A DNA stretch of 5,654 nucleotides from Legionellaceae bacterium (GTDB taxonomy: Bacteria > Pseudomonadota > Gammaproteobacteria > Legionellales > Legionellaceae), in contig DAIDLK010000072.1 in assembly GCA_027449525.1 (NCBI GenBank), forward strand, positions 1-5,654, read 5' to 3'. The translations under genes and the position numbers were made by a program. Below the pieces are notes generated by a model that saw only the letters and a list, made by a program, of their open reading frames with translations, ran no database searches and was not told the origin of the DNA. Below are positions 1 through 5,654 of this stretch, piece after piece. Within the stretch, counting starts at the first letter, position 1. Every line of letters starts with the position of its first letter.

Positions 1-2602
1 CAGGCCGCCGCGGCAGGTACAAGTATCTGGCGATGAAAAGCAGGCGCGTGTCACGGATTTAATCAATGCTTACCGCACCCAAGGGCATTTAGCCGCCCAG
101 CTTGATCCACTTAAAATGACCCCTGCGCGGAGTGTGCCGAGCTTAGGGTTGGCCTACCATCAATTAAAGGATTCTGACTTAAAGCGGGTATTTTTTGCTG
201 GAGCCAGCTTAGCGGCAGCTCCTATTGCATTAGCCGATTTGCAGCTGATTTTGCGTGAAACGTATTGTGAACACCTTGGTCTAGAGTACATGCACTGCAC
301 GAATCCAGAAGAGCTGGCTTGGTTTCAACAAAAAATCGAACCCGTGCGAGGTCGTCCGCGGTTCGACGCGCAACGAAAACGCCAGATTTTAGCTGAGCTG
401 ATTGCCGCCGACGGATTAGAGCGCTATTTAGGCACACGTTATGTTGGCCAAAAGCGTTTTTCCTTGGAAGGTGGTGATGCGTTTGTGCCAATGATGAAAG
501 AAATTATTCGTTTATCCGGTCAAATGGATGTTAAAGAAGTTGTGATTGGGATGGCACACCGTGGTCGATTGAATGTTTTAGTGAATGTATTGGGTAAAGA
601 GCCAGCAGAATTGTTCCAAGAATTTGAAGGTAAGATAAAACTGGAGCGAACCGGTGATGTTAAATACCATCAGGGTTTTTCATCCGATTTACCGACTGAG
701 AGTGGTGCGGTGGTACACGTGGCCTTGGCGTTTAATCCTTCTCATTTAGAAATTATTGGTCCAGTGGTTGAGGGCTCTGCCCGCTCCCGTTTGCACCGAC
801 GCGACGATCTGGTCGAAAAAAACACCGTTGTTCCGGTTGTTGTGCATGGTGACGCCGCCTTTGCTGGTCAAGGTGTGGTCATGGAGACGTTTAATTTTTC
901 GCAAGCTCCGGGATATTGTACCGGTGGTACGGTACATATTGTGATTAATAATCAAATTGGCTTTACAACGAGCAATCCGCTGGATGCGCGTTCTAGTTTG
1001 TACTGCACTGATGTGGCTAAAATGGTGCAGGCACCCATTATTCATGTTAACGGCGAAGATCCGGAAGCCGTCGTGTTTGCCACTCAAATAGCGTTTGAAT
1101 TTCGCATGCGCTTTAAGCGGGATGTGGTGGTTGATTTAATCTGTTATCGAAGAAATGGGCATAACGAAGCGGATGAGCCAGCCGTCACTCAGCCGCTGAT
1201 GTATCAACACATTAAGACCATGCTCCCTTTGCGTGAAAGCTATGCTCAGGCGTTAATTAGTGATGGTTTAACCACAGCAGAAGAGGTGAAACAGCTGATA
1301 GACGATTACCGCGATGCGTTAGACGCCGGTAAGCCTGTGGTAGAAACCCTGCGTGAGCACTATCAAGGCAAACGCATAGTTGATTGGTCAATTTATCTCA
1401 AGACCAAATGGACTGAGGCGACTGATACAGCGGTTAGCCTAGGGGTACTACAGAGTTTATCGCAACAATTCAACACCCTACCCGTGGGTTTTACTGTCCA
1501 TCCAGTGGTCAAAAGGCTACTGGCTGAGCGGAGTGAAATGGCCGCAGGCACCTTACCATTGAATTGGGGTTACGCTGAAACCTTAGCTTACGCCACGTTG
1601 TTGCACGAGGGGCACAGCGTGCGATTATCGGGACAAGATTGTGGCCGAGGTACCTTTGCTCATCGGCACGCTGTTTTGCACGATCAAGTCACGGGCAGCA
1701 CCTTTATCCCTTTGCAAAAATTAGCCAGTGACCCCTGTCAACCATTCGATGTGATTGACTCTGTGTTGTCTGAAGAGGCGGTACTAGCCTTTGAATACGG
1801 TTATGCAACGTCAGAGCCGCACAGTTTAGTTCTTTGGGAAGCGCAATTTGGTGACTTTGCTAATGGAGCACAGGTTGTGATTGACCAATTCATCAGCTCA
1901 GGTGAGCAGAAATGGGGGCGTTTGTGTGGCTTAGTGATGTTGCTACCACACGGGTACGAGGGACAAGGCCCTGAGCACTCTTCTGCTCGCTTGGAGCGCT
2001 TTATGCAATTGTGTGCTCAACAAAACATTCAAGTCTGTACACCCACGACTCCGGCGCAGATATTTCATTTATTGCGTCGACAAGTGTTGCGGCCCTACCG
2101 AAAACCGCTCATTGTTATGACGCCTAAAAGCTTGTTGCGTCACAAGTTGGCAGTATCCACGTTGCAAGACTTATCAACCGGTTCTTTCCAGGTAGTTCTT
2201 CCTGAGGTGGATGCATTGGATGCGAATAGCGTCACAAAAGTGGTGCTGTGTTGTGGAAAAGTTTATTACGATTTGTTGCAATACCGCCGAGAAAAGCAAT
2301 TGCAGCAGGTTGCTATTATCCGCATCGAACAATTGTATCCATTCCCCAAAAAAGCGTTGGTGACGGAGCTAAAGAAGTACCCTGCAGCGCAAGGTGTTGT
2401 TTGGTGCCAAGAAGAGCCGCAAAATCAGGGTGTTTGGTTTTCTTCACAACATCATTTATTAGAATGTCTTACGCCCAAGCAAACCTTGACCTATGCTGGG
2501 CGAGAATTTGCTGCTTCCCCGGCAGTTGGAAGTTCGGCTTTGCATGCTAAACAACAACACGCCTTAGTGGAGCAAGCATTACTCGGTTCGGTCAGTCATT
2601 AA
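1..2602 (+). CDS. sucA: 2-oxoglutarate dehydrogenase E1 component (SucA), 5'-partial
   Basis: E1o, the thiamine-diphosphate (ThDP) enzyme that decarboxylates 2-oxoglutarate and succinylates the lipoyl group of E2 in the cytoplasmic 2-oxoglutarate dehydrogenase complex. The frame is open to the left edge (first full codon at base 2) and gives 866 codons. E. coli SucA is about 933 residues, so roughly 75 N-terminal residues lie outside. The 38 codons before the ATG at 116 encode a conserved SucA stretch (DLINAYRTQGH, then LDPL), so that ATG is internal. Visible motifs are GMAHRGRLN (His at 557-559) and KYHQGFSSD (His at 668-670), matching E. coli substrate-site His260 and His298. The ThDP/Mg signature is HGDAA at 845-859 with the paired Asn at 947-952. 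The pyrimidine-binding domain begins near base 1559 (NWGYAETLAYATL) and contains SVLSEEAVLAFEYGYA near 1760. The C-terminal domain has RIEQLYPFP and VWCQEEPQNQG. No frameshift or missing motif is seen. E1 of pyruvate dehydrogenase is excluded by these SucA-specific blocks and by the neighbours. Confidence 0.97.
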   Translation, partial: RPPRQVQVSGDEKQARVTDLINAYRTQGHLAAQLDPLKMTPARSVPSLGLAYHQLKDSDLKRVFFAGASLAAAPIALADLQLILRETYCEHLGLEYMHCTNPEELAWFQQKIEPVRGRPRFDAQRKRQILAELIAADGLERYLGTRYVGQKRFSLEGGDAFVPMMKEIIRLSGQMDVKEVVIGMAHRGRLNVLVNVLGKEPAELFQEFEGKIKLERTGDVKYHQGFSSDLPTESGAVVHVALAFNPSHLEIIGPVVEGSARSRLHRRDDLVEKNTVVPVVVHGDAAFAGQGVVMETFNFSQAPGYCTGGTVHIVINNQIGFTTSNPLDARSSLYCTDVAKMVQAPIIHVNGEDPEAVVFATQIAFEFRMRFKRDVVVDLICYRRNGHNEADEPAVTQPLMYQHIKTMLPLRESYAQALISDGLTTAEEVKQLIDDYRDALDAGKPVVETLREHYQGKRIVDWSIYLKTKWTEATDTAVSLGVLQSLSQQFNTLPVGFTVHPVVKRLLAERSEMAAGTLPLNWGYAETLAYATLLHEGHSVRLSGQDCGRGTFAHRHAVLHDQVTGSTFIPLQKLASDPCQPFDVIDSVLSEEAVLAFEYGYATSEPHSLVLWEAQFGDFANGAQVVIDQFISSGEQKWGRLCGLVMLLPHGYEGQGPEHSSARLERFMQLCAQQNIQVCTPTTPAQIFHLLRRQVLRPYRKPLIVMTPKSLLRHKLAVSTLQDLSTGSFQVVLPEVDALDANSVTKVVLCCGKVYYDLLQYRREKQLQQVAIIRIEQLYPFPKKALVTELKKYPAAQGVVWCQEEPQNQGVWFSSQHHLLECLTPKQTLTYAGREFAASPAVGSSALHAKQQHALVEQALLGSVSH

Positions 2603-2611
2603 CTATTACAT

Positions 2612-2615
2612 AGGG
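2612..2615 (+). promoter_or_regulatory. Ribosome binding site of sucB
   Basis: AGGG lies 8 bases upstream of the sucB ATG at 2624, in the 21-base gap after the sucA stop. It is the shortest Shine-Dalgarno match of the three junctions, but its spacing is normal and it supports the chosen start. The next protein residues (SIEVKVPVLPESV) are the usual SucB N-terminus. Confidence 0.65.
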
Positions 2616-2623
2616 TCAACATC

Positions 2624-3793
2624 ATGTCGATTGAAGTGAAAGTCCCCGTATTACCGGAATCCGTGGCTGATGCCACGATTGCCACTTGGCATAAAAAAGT
2701 AGGTGATAGCGTGGTGCGAGATGAGAACATGCTCGACTTGGAAACGGATAAAGTGGTGTTAGAAGTACCGGCACCTGCTGATGGTATTGTAACCGCTTGC
2801 TTATTTGCCGAGGGTGATAAAGTCAACTCTGGTCAACTATTAGCTCAAATTGAGCCAGGACACGCTGTTGCAAGTGCCTCACCACCAGCAACGCCTGCAC
2901 CAACGCCTGTACCAACACCTGTGTCTGATGCAGCGGCTGGTCCTGCGGTGCGGCGCTTACTCGCTGAGCATGAGCTACACCCAACCGTAGTAAGTGGCTC
3001 TGGTAAAGAGGGGCGGATTACGAAAGACGATGTGTTGTCGTTTATCGCCCAGAATCGATCAATACCGCAAACGATTCCGATGTCATCTAGTCTGCGTGAG
3101 GAGCGTCGCGTGCCGATGACACGCTTGCGCGCGAAAATCGCCGAGCGTTTGGTAGAAGCGCAACATCAAGCGGCGATGCTCACCACGTTTAACGAAGTAA
3201 ATTTAAAAGCCATTATGGATTTACGGTCGACCTACAAAGACAGTTTTGAAAAAAAACACGGGGTAAAACTTGGGTTCATGTCGTTTTTTACAAAAGCAGT
3301 CGTTGAATCGTTAAAACGTTTTCCAGCGGTTAATGCGTCAATTGATGGTCAAGATATTGTTTACCATGGTTATTTTGATATTGGGGTTGCTGTGTCTTCG
3401 GAGCGGGGTCTGGTGGTTCCGGTGATTCGTGATGCTGATCAATTGAGTATGGTTGATATCGAAAAAGCGGTGCTCGATTTTGGTGGTCGTGCGCGCAGTG
3501 GTAAATTAACCCTGGAGGAAATGCAAGGCGGTACATTTACCATCACCAATGGTGGTGTATTTGGTTCGTTGTTATCGACTCCAATCATTAATCCGCCGCA
3601 AGCCGCTATTTTAGGCATGCATAAAATTGAGGAACGTGCGGTGGTGATTGCAGGTCAGGTGGTGGTTCGACCGATGATGTACGTTGCCTTAACGTATGAT
3701 CACCGCTTGATCGATGGCAAAGATTCAGTGCAATTTTTAGTGAGCGTCAAAGAATTACTAGAAGACCCTTCCCGTTTATTGCTTAATGTTTAA
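2624..3793 (+). CDS. sucB: Dihydrolipoyllysine succinyltransferase, E2 of 2-oxoglutarate dehydrogenase (SucB)
   Basis: E2o forms the core of the 2-oxoglutarate dehydrogenase complex. It accepts the succinyl group from E1o on a lipoyl-lysine arm and transfers it to CoA. The protein has 389 residues (E. coli SucB about 405). Domain order: one lipoyl domain at residues 1-78, with the lipoylated Lys43 in LETDKVVLEV; a Pro/Ala/Thr linker at about 80-105; a peripheral subunit-binding domain at about 106-141 (AVRRLLAEH, then GKEGRITKDDV), which docks E1/E3; a second linker at about 142-162; and the catalytic acyltransferase domain from about 163 (RVPMTRLRAKIAERL) to the end. The active-site motif DHRLIDG carries His360 and Asp364. 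TTFNEVN and NGGVFGSLLSTPIINPPQ are typical of succinyltransferases rather than acetyltransferases, and the C-terminus LLLNV resembles the E. coli end. The start is 21 bases after sucA and the stop is 11 bases before sucC. The second linker is shorter and less Ala/Pro-rich than in E. coli. Confidence 0.97.
   Translation: MSIEVKVPVLPESVADATIATWHKKVGDSVVRDENMLDLETDKVVLEVPAPADGIVTACLFAEGDKVNSGQLLAQIEPGHAVASASPPATPAPTPVPTPVSDAAAGPAVRRLLAEHELHPTVVSGSGKEGRITKDDVLSFIAQNRSIPQTIPMSSSLREERRVPMTRLRAKIAERLVEAQHQAAMLTTFNEVNLKAIMDLRSTYKDSFEKKHGVKLGFMSFFTKAVVESLKRFPAVNASIDGQDIVYHGYFDIGVAVSSERGLVVPVIRDADQLSMVDIEKAVLDFGGRARSGKLTLEEMQGGTFTITNGGVFGSLLSTPIINPPQAAILGMHKIEERAVVIAGQVVVRPMMYVALTYDHRLIDGKDSVQFLVSVKELLEDPSRLLLNV
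2891..2926 (+). repeat. Short 12-base tandem repeat in the SucB linker
   Basis: Three in-frame 12-base units lie end to end: 2891-2902 and 2903-2914 differ at one base, and 2915-2926 is more diverged. They encode TPAP, TPVP and TPVS (residues 90-101), part of the flexible linker between the lipoyl and subunit-binding domains. Such Pro/Ala-rich linkers are normal in E2 proteins and vary in length between species. Repeat slippage is a plausible source of that variation, but this is inference. Confidence 0.7.
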
Positions 3794-3799
3794 AAGGTG
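3793..3799 (+). promoter_or_regulatory. Ribosome binding site of sucC, touching the sucB stop
   Basis: AAAGGTG begins on the last base of the sucB TAA (3791-3793) and ends 5 bases before the sucC ATG at 3805. Ribosomes finishing sucB therefore cover this site, which suggests translational coupling of the E2 and succinyl-CoA synthetase genes (inference). Confidence 0.7.
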
Positions 3800-3804
3800 T
3801 ACAA

Positions 3805-4965
3805 ATGAACTTACATGAATATCAAGCCAAGCAGCTATTTGCTGACTATGGATTACCGATCCCACGTGGTCAAGTTGCTTACGATATCGATGATGCGTTA
3901 CAAGTTGTGACCCAACTGACGTCGCCCAACTGGGTTGTTAAAGCACAAGTGCATGCTGGAGGGCGGGGAAAAGCCGGCGGGGTGAAGGTAGTTAGCACAA
4001 AGCAAGAATTAACTGAATTTATTCAGTCACTGCTTGGAACGCGTTTAGTAACTTATCAAACGGATGCGCGTGGGCAACCGGTAAACGCGGTATTAATTGA
4101 AGAGACCTGCGCCATTGATCGTGAATTGTACCTTGGTGCGGTCGTTGATCGTGCCACTCGAAGCGTGGTCATCATGGCCTCAACTGAAGGTGGGGTAGAC
4201 ATTGAAACAGTAGCTGCCACATCGCCTGAAAAGATTTTACGGGTTAGAATTGATCCGCTCGTGGGTGTGATGCCCTATCAAGCACGTGAGTTAGGTTTCA
4301 AATTAGGTTTAACGGTGGCTCAAATGAAATCCTTTACTGATTTGATGCTCGGTCTCGGAAAAATGTTTATTGAGAGTGATTTGAGCTTACTCGAAATTAA
4401 TCCCTTGGTGGTGACGAAAAGCGGTGATTTGGTGTGTTTGGATGGGAAAGTCGCTATTGATGATAACGCGATGTACCGTCACCCTAGACTAAAGGTAATG
4501 CGCGATGTCACCCAAGAAGATGAGCATGAAAATCGTGCGCATGATTGGGAACTCAACTATATTCGCCTGGATGGTAACATTGGCTGTATGGTCAACGGCG
4601 CAGGTCTTGCCATGGCCACGATGGATGTGATTAAGCTGCATGGCGGTGAGCCAGCTAACTTTCTTGATGTTGGGGGCGGTGCAACTAAAGAGCGCGTCTG
4701 TGAGGCATTTAAGATTATTTTATCGGACACGAACGTACAAGGCATTTTAGTTAACATTTTTGGTGGCATCGTCCGTTGCGACTTAATTGCTGAGGGTATC
4801 CTCGCTGCTGTGAAAGAAGTAGCTGTGAATGTACCAGTTGTGGTTCGCTTAGAGGGCAATCAAGCGGAAGCCGGTGCAGAGATTCTCAGTCGCAGCGAAT
4901 TGAATGTCATCGCGGCGAACGGTTTGACCGATGCGGCGAAAAAAATTGTGGCAGCAACTGCTTAA
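3805..4965 (+). CDS. sucC: Succinyl-CoA synthetase (ADP/GDP-forming) beta subunit
   Basis: The beta subunit of succinyl-CoA synthetase, with SucD, interconverts succinyl-CoA + phosphate + NDP and succinate + CoA + NTP in the cytoplasm. It carries the nucleotide site and most of the succinate site. The protein has 386 residues against 388 in E. coli and aligns without gaps through the key regions. Residues 1 to about 238 form the ATP-grasp domain: MNLHEYQAKQLF at the start, VVKAQVHAGGRGKAGG at 44-59, and Glu197 and Asn199 (LLEINP) with Asp213 (CLDGK), which match the E. coli Mg-nucleotide ligands. The C-terminal ligase domain contains NGAGLAM (264-270), HGGEPANFLDVGGGA (279-293), NIFGGIVRCD (317-326) and RLEGN (348-352). 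Pro20 is kept as in E. coli, whose enzyme accepts both ADP and GDP, so nucleotide preference cannot be settled here. The start is fixed by the Shine-Dalgarno site and the canonical N-terminus. The gene sits 11 bases after sucB and 14 before sucD. Nothing is missing or odd. Confidence 0.98.
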   Translation: MNLHEYQAKQLFADYGLPIPRGQVAYDIDDALQVVTQLTSPNWVVKAQVHAGGRGKAGGVKVVSTKQELTEFIQSLLGTRLVTYQTDARGQPVNAVLIEETCAIDRELYLGAVVDRATRSVVIMASTEGGVDIETVAATSPEKILRVRIDPLVGVMPYQARELGFKLGLTVAQMKSFTDLMLGLGKMFIESDLSLLEINPLVVTKSGDLVCLDGKVAIDDNAMYRHPRLKVMRDVTQEDEHENRAHDWELNYIRLDGNIGCMVNGAGLAMATMDVIKLHGGEPANFLDVGGGATKERVCEAFKIILSDTNVQGILVNIFGGIVRCDLIAEGILAAVKEVAVNVPVVVRLEGNQAEAGAEILSRSELNVIAANGLTDAAKKIVAATA

Positions 4966-4967
4966 TT

Positions 4968-4974
4968 AAGAGGG
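4968..4974 (+). promoter_or_regulatory. Ribosome binding site of sucD
   Basis: AAGAGGG lies 5 bases before the sucD ATG at 4980, within the 14-base gap after the sucC stop. It is the strongest-looking Shine-Dalgarno match in the window. This fits the need for equal amounts of SucC and SucD in the synthetase (inference), and it fixes the sucD start. Confidence 0.75.
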
Positions 4975-4979
4975 TAACA

Positions 4980-5654
4980 ATGAGTATTTTAATTAATCGA
5001 CAAACCAAAGTCATTTGTCAGGGTTTTACTGGCAAACAAGGTACTTTGCATTCAGAGCAAGCCATTGACTACGGCACTAAAATGGTAGGTGGAGTCACGC
5101 CTGGCAAAGGCGGACAAACGCACTTGAATTTGCCCGTGTTTGACACCGTACGTGATGCGGTGGACGCTACTGGGGCAACGGCCAGCGTCATCTATGTTCC
5201 TGCTGCATTTTGCAAAGATTCTATCTTAGAAGCGGCCGATGCCGGTATTGAATTGATTGTGTGCATTACTGAGGGCGTGCCTGTAGTGGATATGCTGCTA
5301 GTTAAAGCATACTTGGATCAACATCCATCCATTCGTTTAGTCGGACCAAATTGTCCTGGAGTAATCACACCTGGCGCATGCAAAATCGGTATTATGCCTG
5401 GCTCTATTCATAAGCCAGGTCGTGTTGGAATTGTGTCTCGTTCGGGTACACTAACCTATGAAGCGGTTAAACAGATGACGGATCGAGGTTTTGGCCAGAG
5501 CACGTGTGTGGGTATTGGTGGAGATCCAATTCCAGGGATGTCATTCATCGATGTGCTGACTCTATTTGAAACTGATCCAGAAACGGATGTGATCATTCTC
5601 GTTGGAGAAATTGGTGGTTCTGCTGAAGAAGAAGCGGCTGAATTTATAAAAGAG
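4980..5654 (+). CDS. sucD: Succinyl-CoA synthetase alpha subunit, 3'-partial
   Basis: The alpha subunit of succinyl-CoA synthetase binds CoA and carries the histidine phosphorylated during catalysis. The window holds 225 codons, open to the right edge. E. coli SucD has 289 residues, so about 64 are missing. The sequence starts MSILINRQTKVICQGFTGKQGT, where GFTGKQG (15-21) is the CoA-binding Rossmann loop. It continues with GGVTPGKGG (37-45), SVIYVPAAFCKDSI (69-82), TEGVPVVDM (97-105), GPNCPGVITPG (122-132), SRSGTLTYEAV (153-163), GIGGDPIPG (178-186) and GEIGGSAEEEA (209-219). Glu210 corresponds to E. coli Glu208, which contacts the phosphohistidine. Relative to E. coli there is a one-residue insertion near 114-120 (QHPSIRL). 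The catalytic phosphohistidine (E. coli His246, in a GHAGA context) should lie about 20 codons past the edge and cannot be verified here. The identity is secure from sequence and from its place directly after sucC. Confidence 0.97.
   Translation, partial: MSILINRQTKVICQGFTGKQGTLHSEQAIDYGTKMVGGVTPGKGGQTHLNLPVFDTVRDAVDATGATASVIYVPAAFCKDSILEAADAGIELIVCITEGVPVVDMLLVKAYLDQHPSIRLVGPNCPGVITPGACKIGIMPGSIHKPGRVGIVSRSGTLTYEAVKQMTDRGFGQSTCVGIGGDPIPGMSFIDVLTLFETDPETDVIILVGEIGGSAEEEAAEFIKE

Noticed and set aside
913..939. Inverted repeat in sucA: TGTACCG (917-923) and CGGTACA (930-936) around a 6-base loop, extendable by ATA/TAT with one bulged base.
   Set aside because: It lies inside codons for a conserved SucA segment (GYCTGGTVHIV), has no following T-tract and sits far from any gene boundary. 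Chance is the simplest explanation.
746..1087. Open frame of 113 codons on the minus strand inside sucA.
   Set aside because: It is antisense to strongly conserved SucA codons, its translation has no recognisable motif and its composition is unlike a real protein. It is a shadow frame, as are the other minus-strand frames at 222-491, 2599-2826, 3330-3536 and 4557-4859.
2248..2550. Open frame of 100 codons on the plus strand, out of frame within the sucA 3' end.
   Set aside because: It overlaps conserved C-terminal SucA sequence and its translation is Cys/Arg-rich without recognisable domains. It is a frame shadow. The same applies to 756-944.
2603..2623. Possible internal promoter or terminator between sucA and sucB.
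   Set aside because: Only 21 bases are available, with no hairpin and no convincing -35/-10 pair. The gap holds just a ribosome binding site, consistent with one transcript.
4961..4970. Perfect 10-base palindrome CTTAATTAAG spanning the sucC stop codon.
   Set aside because: It is short, A+T-rich, has no loop or T-run, and lies immediately before the sucD ribosome binding site. A terminator here would make no sense, and I know of no operator with this sequence.

Overview
The window is a contiguous piece of a bacterial TCA-cycle operon, sucA-sucB-sucC-sucD, all on the + strand. It encodes the 2-oxoglutarate dehydrogenase E1 and E2 subunits followed by both succinyl-CoA synthetase subunits. The proteins match the Escherichia coli versions nearly co-linearly as I remember them, which suggests a gammaproteobacterium. 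One line of sequence that I counted was about 48% G+C. I cannot name the genus from this sequence.

Layout: sucA runs in from the left edge (its first ~75 codons are outside) and ends at 2602. sucB (2624-3793) and sucC (3805-4965) are complete. sucD starts at 4980 and runs off the right edge after 225 codons, roughly 64 residues short of its expected end. The gene junctions are only 21, 11 and 14 bases, each with a purine-rich ribosome binding site. There is no room for separate promoters or terminators, so the four genes are most likely co-transcribed. The main promoter must lie left of the window, where sdh genes often sit in related bacteria. No stretch over 300 bases lacks a gene.

How the genes work together: SucA (E1o, thiamine diphosphate) decarboxylates 2-oxoglutarate and passes the succinyl group to the lipoyl arm of SucB (E2o), which transfers it to CoA. 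The third component, dihydrolipoamide dehydrogenase (E3), is not encoded here. SucC and SucD then convert succinyl-CoA to succinate while making ATP or GTP.

I looked for an undescribed system on both strands and found none. This is ordinary, well-conserved core metabolism. The points worth noting are annotation-level: sucA extends left of its first in-window ATG, and the SucB linkers show small peculiarities.
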